A DNA stretch of 64,000 nt, from NCBI GenBank assembly GCA_963971425.1, contig OZ020522.1:4376168-4440167 (forward strand), given 5' to 3'. Both the position numbers and the translations under genes were made by a program. Numbering within the stretch: position 1 is the stretch's first letter; every line of letters starts with the position of its first letter. Positions 1 through 12,027 of this stretch are shown piece by piece. The stretch is from Bryoerythrophyllum caledonicum. Lineage: Eukaryota; Streptophyta; Bryopsida; Pottiales; Pottiaceae. Under the pieces are notes generated by a model, which saw only the letters and a list, made by a program, of their open reading frames with translations, searched no databases and had not been told where the DNA came from.

Positions 1-690
1 GCCAAATTTGACACCCTCCCATGGATTGAATTTTATATTTTTTCCCATGAGATTTAGGACATGAGACCATCTCTATGTTGATTATACGTGTGCTTAATTT
101 CAAGTCTAAAATATCCACGATAGAAATGAAAAAAAACAAAATCTACCAACGTGCTAAATGTGAGAAACAACCGGGTACCATTTCAACTTTGGCACCTTCC
201 CTAGGTTTGAAAGATTGTTATTTTACTATGAAATTTTTAACACATGATCACCTCTATGTTTATAACATGTGTGCCAAATTTCAAGGCTAGAAGATGAATA
301 AAAAAACCCATATTCAAAATCTACCAACATGTGAAACTATGAGAAACAATCTTGTGTATCTATTATTGTATTCATCACATGGCTTTGAAATTTTAACTCA
401 CATGTTATCAGCATAGAGATGATCTTGTGATAAAAATTTCATGGTAAAATATCAAATTTTTAGCCCTCAGGAGGGTGTCAAAATTGGCAGTAGTGAATGG
501 CTTACAACTACACATGTTGGTAAATTTGGCATATCTTTTTCTATATTCATCTTCTGGCCTTGAAATTTGGCACACATGTTGTCAACATAGAAATGATCTT
601 GTGCCAAAAATTTCATGGTAAAATAACAATTTTCTAGACCTCAAGAGGATGTCAAAGTTGGCGGCACTGAAAGTTACTATCCCTAGGAAT
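1..690. mobile_element. Fold-back fragment related to the Tc1-like element arms
   Basis: Positions 1-350 hold two direct units of about 170-185 bp. They carry recurring blocks such as 'CTACCAACATGTG', 'CTCTATGTTGAT' and 'TTTGACACCCTCCC'. Positions 357-690 hold the same units in inverted orientation, so the segment is a large fold-back. The same units build the long inverted repeats of the Tc1-like element at 36733-40452. I infer an internally deleted, transposase-free derivative whose left end may lie outside the window. The ORF at 75-290 only reads through the repeat and is not a gene. Confidence 0.7.
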
Positions 691-3000
691 GCAAAAAGTA
701 CGTAACCTCATTGAAGGGGACTGTACATTAGAATCCGGAGCTTTTCTTCTTTTTATAAGATTTTATTTTCCAAAGAACACTTCACCAATTCACAAAAGTT
801 AAATAGTTAATCAAATTTAGTTTGTACAAATTCTAGAGAGAAGTAATAATTCGAAATAAACATAGGGAAGAATTTAAATATGAAATTATATGGGAAATAG
901 AAAAAGAATTATGTAACAAATACATATCTTCAATTTATTATGATAAAATAGTAGAATTTTAAAATTATAGTAAAAATTATTTCACAATTTATCACGGTAA
1001 TTTAGTAATAATAAAATATTTTTAAAGTGAAAAGAAGAAGAAGAAAATGAGCTAAAAAAGCAGAAAGGAAAAAAACCGAACACCATTCAACAAATGGAGT
1101 TCAAATTTATAAAAAAAACAAAAACCAAAATCAGTACGAAATAGGCAGGTCGCCCCCTCTCACAGTGATTATATACCATTTTTAAAAAGTACCAAAAAAA
1201 CCAAAAAAAAAAAAAAACGAATTGCGGATCGCCACGTTGGCGTGGCGGGCCCTCCTCCCGACAGCCACTGTGGCGGCGGGGCCCCCGCAGATAAGGTTTT
1301 TAATTTCTTTTTTTATTGACTATTTTGAAGACCCTTCTAACATTTCAAGTCCTTTCCATGAAGACCCTGTCTTCATGTGGAGTGGGTGAATGACGTGGCC
1401 CTAGATATTGTGAAGAGTCCCCAATTTCAAGCGCTGCCCTTCCCCATAATGCTTCATTTATTCAAGAAATTCATGAAAATGAGAGATTTTACTAATTTTA
1501 GTCGCTATATTTTTTTAAATTAGTAGAAAAATAAACTTGAAGTTCCCACCGGTGGGATTCTGGAATGCAACAATTTGAATAAAACAAAAAATTTCATATC
1601 ACTTATGTAGTAATTGTCATCATTTCGTAACCTCTTTCACTAATTTTTTTATTTCTACATCTATCACCCCTCGAATTGACCTCAAATTTTGCCCAAAAAT
1701 AGCCAACAACATATGGGTCATACTGGTAAAAGATTTGATCACACTTTAGTGTTAAAGTTAGAAGATATGCTAAGTCAAAGTGGGCTGACCTTGTCGGGCA
1801 AGGGGTAAAAAAACTTTTCTTTGCACTTCAAACACTATAATCTTTACATCCGTGCGGTGGATGGCAGCCAAACTTTTATGTTAGTTTATATGGATGTCTT
1901 TTTTAAGATCTTACCGTTAAAAGCCTAAAATTAGACATGAAAAACAGATTTCGTTGCCACTTATTGATTGTGGCAGTTTTGGAGTGTTTCATGAGGAAAA
2001 TTGCCTTGGGCTTTTAGGGGTTAATACCCTTGTGGTTGAACCACTGCCAAACTGCGCATGCTTAAACTTAAGTAAGAACCACTTGAGTGCATGTGAGAGA
2101 CAATAGAGGATTAACATTTAATCAAAGTAGATAATTTTATGCTAAAAAGGGTCTCACAAATGTGGTGGAGGGGTCCTCTCGTGAGCTCAAAATCTTATGG
2201 ATGCTTAGACTGTAGGAAACCCCTAAAAGAGAGAGGCCTTACTTTTATGTTTTCTCCTCAAAATTGCCTTCTTTCAATGCAAGGTGAGTTTCTTAAGTTA
2301 AAGATGTAACTTTGAGGTATGAAACCGTAGGCTTTATTACCTAACATGTACATGTACATATATGCCAAATCTTTAATTAACTCAAATTCCTCACTATTTG
2401 GAAGATCATAATATTCAAAGTCGCATGAAATTTTTTTTGCCTTGTTGTAAAAAAGGAAAATAATGTTTCTAGAGCCAAAATTAAACAAATAACCTCAATT
2501 CCGTTAAAATGGCATTTTTCCGTGCAAATGGCACTATTAGGGGAGTTAGAAATCAATAGAAAGTGACCAGATGTATGTGAGATTGGGCCATTTTGGGCCA
2601 AAAATGGGTGAGCCTGTGATGTTTTAGGACTGCAATCCAAAAACATTGATGATATTAGAGAGTATGGTGGTAATATTCCAAGTTGAAACTTCTTTGGATG
2701 AGAGAATGGCACTTGGAATAGTAATGCCTCAATCATTGGTGGCGGGGATATCGAGGGTACTGTACGGGAATAGCCAAGATTTAGTTACAGATGAGCCAAA
2801 TTACAGGTTTTGAAAGTTTGGGTTCTTACCAATTCAAAATCTAAAAAAGTACCCAAGTATCACATGGATATCACATGAATATCACCCACGTAAATCTAGG
2901 AAGCAACTTGAGATACAGGATGGTAATACAAAGCAGAGGATTGTAGCTGGATGATCTCAAAGAACTTCAAAAAAAACTACCCGAACACTGCTCCGGGGAC
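691..3000. other. AT-rich intergenic DNA, no gene recognised
   Basis: No coding exon or element with clear ends was recognised. A GC-rich patch at about 1225-1300, with repeated GTGGCG/CGCCAC motifs, stands out in otherwise AT-rich DNA. It is preceded by a run of A and C/A tracts. Open frames at 2258-2736 are short, overlap each other and match nothing I know. Confidence 0.5.
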
Positions 3001-3064
3001 GATTGCAGAGCGGATGAGGCGAGTTGCAGAGCGGATGAGGCGAGTTGCAGAGCGGATGAGGCGC
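3001..3064. repeat. 21-bp minisatellite, 3 copies
   Basis: Three direct copies of a 21-bp unit with core GCAGAGCGGATGAGGCGAGT, the last one diverging at its end. Confidence 0.9.
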
Positions 3065-3245
3065 GATTAGAACGGAGGCAAGCGACTTCTTGTTGAATTG
3101 GGCGTTACCATGGTGGAGTTAGGACAGTAGCGATGATATATCCGATGATGGAGAGTTCTAGTTCGGACCTCTGGAGGAGGCCTCTGAATGCACACATGTT
3201 CGCGGTGTGCACCGCCATGGCGGCCTCGTTGCTGAATGAGGCCGG

Positions 3246-3646
3246 TGATGAGGTGTGTGCGGGGACGATGTTGCGGAGTGCTTATTTTTTGTGTTTGTGA
3301 CACTGATTGAATGAGAATCTGATCACGCATCATTTGCTACACTTGAGTCGAGAATGGGGTCCGATCTTCAGTGCACGATCTTCTCTTTGGCTAGTGTGTT
3401 TCTTGGATGAGTATGCATTTTGCAAGATAGCATTTGATATGCCACTGCTTGCTGAATGGCACTGGTATGAGGTGTGTGCGGGGATGATGTTGCAGAGTGC
3501 TTATTTTTTTGCTTGTGACACTGATTGAATGAGAATGCGACTACGCATCATTTAGAGAATGGAGTCTGCTCGTCAGTGCACGATCTTCTCTTTGGCTACT
3601 GACGTGTTTCTTGGATGTGTGTGCATTTTACGAGATGCTACCTCAT
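3246..3646. repeat. Tandem duplication of about 200 bp
   Basis: 3246-3440 and 3468-3646 are diverged direct copies. Both contain 'GAGGTGTGTGCGGGGA', 'TGACACTGATTGAATGAGAA' and 'CAGTGCACGATCTTCTCT'. No protein was recognised. The open frame at 3307-3528 crosses the duplication and is unlikely to be a gene. Confidence 0.8.
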
Positions 3647-3790
3647 GAATTCCACCATACTCTGATTCTTACTTCTCGAATTCTGTCTGGAATGTTATGT
3701 AACACTGAATTCCAACGTAAGTGTACTTCGAGTCAGCCCTTTTTTTTTGCGCCAGATTCCATTGTGGCCAGTGACAGAACTTCCCTCTAA

Positions 3791-3796
3791 TTTATT
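3791..3796 (-). terminator. Candidate poly(A) signal for TFB4
   Basis: AATAAA on the minus strand, about 230 nt beyond the TFB4 stop codon. This is position and motif only, and the real cleavage site is unknown. Confidence 0.35.
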
Positions 3797-4026
3797 ACCG
3801 AACCACGTTCAATACCGATCCACTAACGGTTTTCGCCAGGAAAAAAAGCCCTGGTTTTAGTTAGCCATCATTTTCTCTGTCCAGGATGCTATATAAATGT
3901 CTCAATCTCAGATGCTATTTAAAAAAATGGTCGCTCTTTGTAATATCAAGTTGGCCGAGCCACAATTTTCAAAAACTTGGTTGTACACTATTATTCTCTC
4001 ATATTATGCATAGCCTGTCAAAAATG

Positions 4027-7000
4027 TCATGAACCAGGTGCCTTCCGCTTCATCCCAGCGATGGCAGTCAGGTTAGACTTTGAAAATACAGCTCTGCAAA
4101 CATCACAATGGATGACCACTTCAGATATCTTTCATGCCATATCAAACTACCACATCAAACTACCACATCAAACTACCACATCAAACTACCACATGCATAC
4201 GAGATTAGCATACCAGATGAACACATCAAACTAGCACATGCATTCTTTGACACATGGTTAATTAGCACAGTATTATCGTACCCACAAGTGGAACATGTTT
4301 GGTCATGCTTGCAGAAGATGGAAAGGCAAACCGAGCAGACGTAACCCATGTCAATTGTCTTTTTATGACAAAAACACCTGCAGTTCAATCCATACAAACC
4401 CATGAGTGATCACAACTTTTGACTGATAAGGCCACCTACCACTATTTCATTTTAAAATGCTAAGTAGGATGGATTTTTTATCCTTCTACACTAATAGTAT
4501 TGATGGAGGAAAAGATTCTCATACATCAAAAAGTTATCAGTTCATGTGGGTGACACTATCAGCTAAAATTAGTGTAGTAAAACAACAGGTTTAAAATGGA
4601 AACAATAGACGAACATTTGAAAGTGCAAAAAAAGGGGAGGTTTAGGATTAAGGGTTTAGGGCAAAAAGAAGCTCACGAAGCACGGAAATCTACACCAGCA
4701 GGTCGTGGTAGTTGAAGAAATTGCCGAGAGAAGAGATCAGTGGCAAAGATCATCTGCATCCTCCAACATTATTGAAGAAGCATTAGTAGTTGCAGAATAA
4801 TAATAATAGTAATAATATATCAATATTACCAGTAGTATTATAATATTGTTATTAGAAAAAATAAATTATAATACTATATTATTTACATTACATTTGAGGG
4901 AGATTACTGACTAATTATGACTTGAAAGTGTAGATAAGAAGATACCCGAAGTTTGAATAAGATCAATGAGAGATCAATTTGCAGTCACCCAAACTTTCAA
5001 TAACTTGCCCCCACTTTTTCCTTTAAAATCAGCTCAAAGGAGAGAAAGGCAGCTTCGACTCATCTGCAAACTCGTTCTTCACTCTTGACGAGGGCTAAAA
5101 CTGGTTTGACATGAGTTTAGAGACCACCAAGCTCTTCTACTTAAAGTAAGGAAAGAGTGGTCTAAAGAGGGGGTATTTTATTGAAATTTTGGATGACTTT
5201 GCAATAACTTTCAAAAGTAGGAGGACAATAACTTACCATTAAGTACTCAAAAAGTCCATCTGGTTGCGGGGGCTTCATATAAATCCCACCCGTGATGTGT
5301 GATGCCTGGACAACAATTGAAGGTTAAAGGATGCCAAGACCAAGAAAAGTAAAATTGTGGAACCTTTCTGAAATCTGAACTTTTGTACCTGCTGTAGAAA
5401 AGCTGAGTGCTGGTTTCCAATGACACAGGCATCAATGGGAACCTGGCAATCCACAAAAGAAGAATTAGCACCGATGAATTAAAGCCAGAATTGAACTGGT
5501 AAAGGTAGTAGTTGCCTGCAAAGGGAGAATGAACCTAGAAAATGGTCAGACTCATCACCCCATTCCTTTGAGCAGAAAAAATGGAGTTCATCACAGAGAT
5601 GTATCTGCAAAACCATCCACACTGAACAACATCAGGCTCTAAAAAGCATCATATGTCCAACTTAGTGAATAAAGACGTCTCAGCTTAATGGCTCAATGAC
5701 CCTAAACCGTAAAAAGCCTAACCTATAAAGCCCTAAACCTTAAACCCTATACTGAGACACTAGTAACAGAAAATAATAAGAAAAGCAATGCTCCTTACTG
5801 ATAAGGAGCATCTGGAGACCCTTGTAGGCACAATATCTGTGAAGAAAGCAAAAACATCACAAAGCTTATCACCTTTGTCCAAAAATGACCAAAAACCAGT
5901 GAGTGTCACCTTCAGAGAAATAACGAAATGTTCTAGAGATGAGTGATCGAAATTTACACATGAAGTAATCTGTGATAATAAAGAAAAAAATTTGAGGTTT
6001 ACCTGTGATACCAAAGAAATGGTTAGGGTTTAGGGTTCAGAAACTCACCCTAGGTTGTGGATGCGGAAGTGGTCCTCTGAGCACTCTTTGGATGTCTGTT
6101 AAGTGTCAATCAAGGAACAAAAATAGGACCTAAAAAACAATGAAAAGCATAACAAAACCCGAGCATGAAACCCTAAACCCAAAAAACAAAGGAAAAACAT
6201 GAAAACCTAATAACAAAAAGTGAAATAGAGTCATATTCGAGAGAGAAAAAGAAGGTGGGATGGATACAGCAAAGAGCCATGGCCAAGGAGCCAGAGAAAT
6301 TCGAGTATTGGACTTTGAAGGAATCTGGTCCTCCAGAGGTCATGCAATTTGCTTTCACTGCCTCATCCTCTTTGCTCATAAACTCCTGCATGTTGTGAGT
6401 TATGAGCTCGGACCTCGACTCTTGCGACTTCGTCTTTCCTTTCGATGTCACAACGCTCTCATTGGCTATAGTCGAGTCGTAAAGAAAACCACTGCACATA
6501 GAACAATAACAACCAACTAAATTAGCATCAGAAGCCAATTTGCAATCATCGCTACTGTCTAGAGCTTCCAACTGACCATGTGCTCGACCCTGTGGCAATG
6601 ATGACGATTTTGTTGGTGTGGTTCAACAACAAGATGCCGTTCACAAACATAAGAACCTGCAAATACACACACACCAAAAAATAATAATAAATAAATAAAT
6701 AAATAAACATCAATCAACCATAATATTCAGCAAGCTCTGAAGGGGAAATCAAAACTTGGTAACAAATTAGTTATGCCCCAGCTGCGCCGCACCACAATCA
6801 AGGTCATTTGATGTTATGTCCGACAATAACACATATGAACATTCATTTTTATGCAAAAAAGAACATGGTCTAAAATAGCAACAGCTTCAAAATTTTAAAG
6901 ACACCCTAATCCGGATTGAGAAAATCTATGTTTTGCTAGAAACAGGACTGAAATAAGCTCCTGCTTTGAGCCAAAGAATCTTTGATCTCATTCAACTAAG

Positions 7001-7429
7001 GCAATCATCCTCACTAGGGTTGCTGTGTTATTCAATTTCACCAAATGAACGCATTATTTTCAACGTAGAAAAAACAGGTCTAGATTCTTTCAAAAATGCA
7101 AAACCCTAATTCAAAATATGCTAGAAACAGGACTGAAATAGTAAGGCCAAAAAATCAGAAGAAATTCTTCTTCAATCTCACACAACTGGGGGTTTGTTGT
7201 GGATTGGAGGTGCTGCTTACATGTTGGAAATACTGGTCAAAAGTGACGCCCACAGAAGACCCATTTGAAGACGCGCCCCAGAAGAAGGGATTCACATCCA
7301 ACAGCAACACCACCTGACTCACATCGTCTGCCTCACAGTCGTAATTTGCATCGCCATCAGTTGATATTAAAAACCATTGATCTAAAGAGGGAGAAAATCC
7401 ACTCACTCACCTGTAGGGTTCCGAGCCAT
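4027..7429 (-). CDS. TFB4: TFIIH core subunit TFB4/p34 (GTF2H3), 12 exons, one apparent 1-nt deletion
   Basis: Subunit of the core of general transcription factor TFIIH (transcription initiation and nucleotide excision repair, nucleus). Exons on the minus strand, 5' to 3': 7429-7411, 7327-7221, 6656-6577, 6491-6268, 6095-6049, 5836-5799, 5604-5560, 5442-5389, 5305-5237, 4753-4677, 4377-4282, 4093-4027. All introns are GT-AG and phases join. The product is about 307 residues, normal for the family (about 300-308). Seen motifs: [17 protein letters not shown] near the N-terminus (vWA-like fold), [33 protein letters not shown], and a C-terminal cysteine-rich zinc region starting [17 protein letters not shown]. 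It ends with a basic KRKAP tail, as in plant homologues. In exon 7 the frame breaks inside a run of five T (plus-strand A at 5577-5581). A sixth T would restore the family pattern, so this is either an assembly error or a recent lesion. The exon 2 acceptor has a weak pyrimidine tract and is the least certain junction. Confidence 0.93.
4140..4196. repeat. 14-bp minisatellite in the last TFB4 intron
   Basis: Four copies of CATCAAACTACCAC, lying in the intron between TFB4 exons 11 and 12. Confidence 0.9.
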
Positions 7430-7439
7430 GACGGTCGCA

Positions 7440-7981
7440 GCAGAAACTGACCGAATCCTACCCTGCTGCAACCCTAAACCCTACTTATTCTCCAACCATC
7501 ATCTGCAAACCAACTCAATTCGTCATCACACCCATATCTTGCAGGCAACTCTCAACCCTAATTATTCTCCAACCATCGTCTGCAAACCAGCTCAATTTTG
7601 TCCTCCATTACACCCAAATCCAACCCAATTTCTCATCACCCTTTTCTCACCCAAATCCTGCAGGCAACCCTAAACCCTAATTATTCTCCAACCATCATCT
7701 GCCATCCAACTCAATTTGTCATTACACGCATATCTTGCAGGCAACCCTAAACCCTAATTATTCTCCAACCACCATCTACTCAATTTCGTCTGTCATTACA
7801 CCCAAATCCAACCCAATTTCTCATCTCCCTCTTCTCCCTTTTCTCCCTTTTCTCATCACCTCATCACCTAAATCTTGCAGGCAACCCTAAATCCTAATTA
7901 TTCTCCAACCATCATCTGCAAACCAACTCAGCTTGTCTGTCATTACACAGCAATCCAACCCAATTATTCTCACCCAAATCC
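7440..7981. repeat. Telobox-bearing tandem array in the TFB4 5' flank
   Basis: Five tandem units start at about 7465, 7541, 7662, 7740 and 7881. Each begins with GCAACCCTAAACCCTAAT or a variant, then TTATTCTCCAACCATC and a C-rich tail ending in TTGCAG. Unit lengths vary between short (about 77) and long (about 100-140). AACCCTAA is the plant telobox, common in promoters of housekeeping genes. The array begins about 10-40 nt upstream of the TFB4 start codon, so it probably forms its promoter and 5' UTR. The overlapping plus-strand ORFs (7265-8102) only translate the repeats. Confidence 0.85.
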
Positions 7982-8395
7982 ACTGATCTCCGAACCTTGT
8001 AATTGCTGCTCACCTCACATCAACGCATCGTGTGTGATTCCATTTGCTGCAACACCATCACCATCAACAAGACTTCAATCCTATGAATACATTCAATTCT
8101 AGAAACCTAAATGAGCATCCAACTTACAGATTGTGAAGGGACTTGTTAACAATACTGGATGATTCACATTGTGACACACTCATGTGAGCTTGATGAATGC
8201 CCAGCTTCAAATTTGTGTTTCAGATGAGAGACTGGTTCTTGCTCTTATGGTTTGCAATGTCGTGGGTGTGCCCATGTCCGTCACCTGTACCCTAAAGCCG
8301 TCACTTGAACCGTCTATGTCAAGATGTGTTGAAGATTCTTGTATTACTTGAATTACTTGTAGACTAATATATAACTACTACATACAATAAAAGAG
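7982..8395. other. Intergenic, nothing recognised
   Basis: Unique-looking sequence between the telobox array and the repeat cluster. No exon, repeat or RNA gene was recognised. Confidence 0.4.
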
Positions 8396-8960
8396 GAGGG
8401 GCATATACCTGTTTGGTACCTAGGCAATCCGTTGCGCCTTGACATGTGGCAATAGCTAGGTAAAACTGGAAGGAACATATCCGATGATGGAAATTAGGGA
8501 TACCTAGGTGATACCCGCCATAAAGGCGGTGACATGTGGCATTTACCATTAATATAATGACTTTTATAATTACTTTTAAGATTACTTTTAATTACTAGCA
8601 ATTGGCGCTTGCTTTGCAATGCATTAGTCCAACTGTTTTAACGTAGATTTTACATTACAAACTTTTTTTTAAAATGTAACATGATTCACTGCTTCTTGAC
8701 TGCGCAATTAAGTGCGCAGTTGACTGCAGCGTTTCTGTAGTTCACAGCACGGTTGACTGCATGGTTGATCGTTGCGTGGTTCAGTGCGTAGACTATGATT
8801 TTAGTAGTATGATTATATATATATATATATAAGCAATTGACACTTACTTTGCAACGCATTAGTCCAACCATTTAATGTAGTTTTTATATTACAAAGTATA
8901 AAAAAAAAAAGGTAACATGATTCATTGCACGATTGACTGCGCAATTAACTACATAGTTGA
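8396..8960. repeat. Dispersed repeats flanking the Helitron remnant
   Basis: 8509-8548 recurs in inverted orientation at about 11830-11877 ('ATGGCGGGTAT', 'AATGCCA'). 8598-8830 begins 'GCAATTGGCGCTTGC' and contains 'TTTTAGTAGTATGATT' followed by a TA run. It is repeated in part at 8833-8960 and again at 11545-11740. The inverted outer copies suggest the whole 8.5-11.9 kb block may have moved, or been assembled, as one composite. Confidence 0.65.
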
Positions 8961-9137
8961 CTTCAACTGAACTTAAGAAAGATAAAGCTAGAACTAAACT
9001 TCTAATTAGTCACAATTGAAATAGAAAGTCTAATTCTCAAATAGAAAGTCTACTTTTGGAATAGAAAGTCTATTTTTGGAATAGGAAGTAAAACAAACTA
9101 GAGATAGAGTTGGTAGTTGATAGAGTTGGTATATAAT

Positions 9138-9230
9138 GTATGGGAACAGTGGGCGCACATGCAACGTTGTCTACACAGAAGCACTTCATTAATAAGCGTG
9201 TCTCTCCCGTTGGTACAACGGGTATATAAC
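9138..9230 (+). mobile_element. Stand-alone Helitron 3' fragment
   Basis: About 93 bp directly repeated at 11449-11540, where it covers the last codons of the Helitron helicase and the following non-coding DNA. Contains the perfect hairpin CCCGTTGGTACAACGGG. I infer the tail of a separate, older Helitron copy. No CTRR terminus could be fixed. Confidence 0.55.
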
Positions 9231-9233
9231 CTC

Positions 9234-9689
9234 ATGATATATAGATTTGTCCTGGATACTTTAAAGGCTGATTATGTTATGAATTTTGGATGATTTATTG
9301 GGGCAATATGTGAGGAATTGTGGTGGATGAATGTGTGAATTTTTTCTCATTAATCCTTTGTTGCCCCTTCACGTGGTTCCAAACACCTATTTTTACCTCC
9401 CATGAGTTATGAGCCATGGTCTTGTACAGTGTATACACAGTTCTCCACTGACATGTAAGAATTAACCAGTGAAAAATATTATTAAAATATCATCAATGTG
9501 ATTCTAGGACATTAAAACCATGTGAGAGGGAAGTTTGGCCTTTTATCAGGTAGTTGGTAGAGGGAATTCAACTTTAGAATTTCATTAACGTTAATCTCAT
9601 TAATGCGGAACATAGTCGAGTTATTTGCCTGTCGAGGTCATGTTTGATAATCAAGATATTAACAATAGGCTGTTATTATAGGTATCGAC
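9234..9689. other. AT-rich spacer, nothing recognised
   Basis: Lies between two Helitron-derived pieces. No coding or repeat signal was recognised beyond ordinary AT-richness. Confidence 0.4.
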
Positions 9690-11503
9690 ATGGCTGACGA
9701 AACCGAGGAGACTTCGCGCCTGAGAAAGACACGACTTCAACGCGATCGAAGCTAACGTCAAACATTGGCTCAGAAAGAGGAACGTCAACAGGAGCGTACA
9801 ACACGCCAAGAGGGCAATGCACGTAATGCCCGTGAAGCCAATCGCCAACGCCAGACCGCAAGCCGTGCTCAGATGATCGATGAAGCGCGGAATGCCCAAC
9901 AATAGGCAGTTCGCGTAGCCCACGTTGAGGCAAGAGCGGCACGCACAATCGAAGAACGTCTTGGAGATCTCCCACTACACCACGAGGCACCTGTGGCTCC
10001 GTATGCGGCAATGCCCGAAGAGGTGAGAAGAGAGATTCGCATGAATGATCGAGCTGCGCCTGCTGAACAAAGGGCGGATGTCACCAACCGGCTCTCACAA
10101 GCACGGCGTGATTTTGATGGCAGCAACAAACGCCTACGCCACAAGCTAGACCGGATGGAGGTGCGATGTGACCATTGTGACGCTTTACATTGGATCGAGG
10201 AGCGGGTGACGGGTTCTTCACAAGCACGTCCGTGCTACACCACATGCTACTGTTGCGGGAAGGTCCAACTGCCCCCATGGGCGCCACCACCGCCAACGTT
10301 GCGTCGTCTACTTGAAGACCAGACACAGGAGGCCAAACAGTTCCGTGAGCGCATACGAATGTACAACAATGGGTTTGCGTTCACTTCGGTAGGCGTAAGG
10401 ATTCACGACGACATGGCGCACAGTGGCGTGTACAACTACATATTGCACGGAGAGCTTTACCATCTCATTGGAGCCTCCTTCCCAACGAGGGCGAGACACC
10501 AAAGTTCGCCCAAATCTACATCCATGATCCACAGATGCAGATTGTCAGGCGCCTTGCCTTTGCAGACTAGCTTGACGCCAACATCATGGAAGAGCTACAG
10601 CAGATGGTGCAAAAGCACAACCCATACGCTCAGCTATACGAGAATGTGCATCAACGACTGAACACCGAGCCTGCAACGTTGTTGTCGCTTCAATTGGTCA
10701 CATTACGAGAAAACGATACGCGGCCGTACAATACGCCAACAATGGATGAGATCAGAGTCCTCATGGTCGGAGTTGGAACAGATGCGGAAGGCACAACACG
10801 CGATATTGTTGTCAAGAAGATCGCCGGTCCGTTACAGCGCATTTCTATCCTGCACCCTTCATACATCCCAACGCACTATGTGTTGTTCTTTTCCAACGGT
10901 CAGGATGGGTGGCACCCAAATATTGCGTTGGCCGGCTTCAATTACAACCGCGATTCCGTAGAATTTGTGGAGAACTTTAAAAGCGAGGCAGAGGCTGTTC
11001 GCTAGCGAGGCGGGTCAAAGCGTGTTTCGATCACTTAGTTCTATGCGTACATCCTTCATGTGCGCAGCGACGAACATATCTTTCGTGTTGGACGCCTGCT
11101 TCGACAGTTCATTGTTGACGAGTACGCTTGCGACGAGGAGAATTGTCTCAATTTCATCTGCCACAACCAAGCCAATCTTCGTGTTGATATTTACAAGGGT
11201 GCGCAGGATGCACTAGACCAGGATAATGTCATTGACATTCGAGGATGCAGGATTTTCTTACGAAGTCAAGTGCAAGCAGTTTCGTGTCCGACTTGCATAT
11301 GCAATGACTATCAACAAATTCCAAGGACAGACCCTCAAACACGTTGGCATCGATGTCAGCAGAGAGGTGTTTTTCCATGGTCAGATGTATGTTGCATTCT
11401 CTCGCGCAACCTCGCCTGCCCACGTAACATTTTTCTAGCAGATGACACGTATGGGAATAGTGGGCGCACACGCAACGTTGTCTACACAGAAACACTTCAT
11501 TAA
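9690..11503 (+). pseudogene. Helitron Rep/helicase pseudogene with a large internal deletion
   Basis: Remnant of the rolling-circle transposon protein. The ATG at 9690 opens an Arg/Gln-rich N-terminus broken by in-frame stops at about 9753 and 9903. Then comes the Helitron-like N-terminal domain (CDHCDALHWIEERV at about 10170-10205, then LIGASFP). A frameshift near 10485 moves it to the frame containing RRLAFAD, a stop, then PLQRISILHPSYIP and GWHPNIAL. A further break at 11003 leads to GRLLRQFIVDEYA and HNQANLR. At about 11230 the frame jumps straight to the PIF1-type helicase C-terminus (FRVRLAYAMTINKFQGQT, MYVAFSRATSP). The HUH nuclease and most helicase motifs are missing. It cannot act autonomously. 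GC content is higher than in the flanks, as expected for old coding DNA. Confidence 0.85.
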
Positions 11504-11540
11504 TAAGCGTGTCGCCAACGTTGGTACAACAGATATATAA
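11449..11540 (+). mobile_element. Helitron 3' terminal region (second copy)
   Basis: Direct repeat of 9138-9230. It starts within the helicase C-terminal codons and runs past the stop into the palindrome-containing tail. Confidence 0.6.
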
Positions 11541-11544
11541 CATA

Positions 11545-11706
11545 GTATTACAAACTATTTTTATTAAAAAAAAAGTAATATGATTCACTGCAGGGTTGAT
11601 TGTACAATTAAGTGCATGGTTGGCTACAGCGTTTCTTTAGTTCATTGCACGATTGATTGTGTGGTTGATTGCTACGTGGTTCACGACGTAGATTATGGTT
11701 TTAGTA

Positions 11707-11740
<34 letters not shown>

Positions 11741-11880
11741 TAGTATATATTTATCCGTTGTTCCGAACGGACAATGTTAATTTAGGTAAGTGAATTCAAC
11801 TTGTAAAAGCAAAAATGAACATAATGAAAGTAAATGCCATGTGTAGCCTCCTCCTATGGCGGGTATGACATAGGTATCAC
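11545..11880. repeat. Repeat downstream of the Helitron remnant
   Basis: 11545-11740 matches 8649-8830 in direct orientation, ending in a TA dinucleotide run at about 11717-11740. 11738-11830 ('AATTTAGGTAAGT', 'TTGTAAAAG') recurs at about 12658-12730. 11830-11877 is the inverted partner of 8509-8548. Confidence 0.6.
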
Positions 11881-12027
11881 ATAGCGCTTTTGTTATATAG
11901 AATAAATGTTGATATACTAGTACTAGTAGAACCCCTATCGTTGCCAATGGGCCTAATCAAATGTACCCCTTTCATACCCATGACAAGTAGAACCATGTCA
12001 TCCCTAACAGGCAAATGGCAAATATAT

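Noticed and set aside
7440-7981. Chromosome end or interstitial telomere
   Set aside because: The telomere-like words occur once per longer unit, not as a continuous TTTAGGG array, and genes lie on both sides.
10081-10532. Minus-strand ORFs opposite the Helitron remnant
   Set aside because: They are antisense to recognisable Helitron coding sequence.
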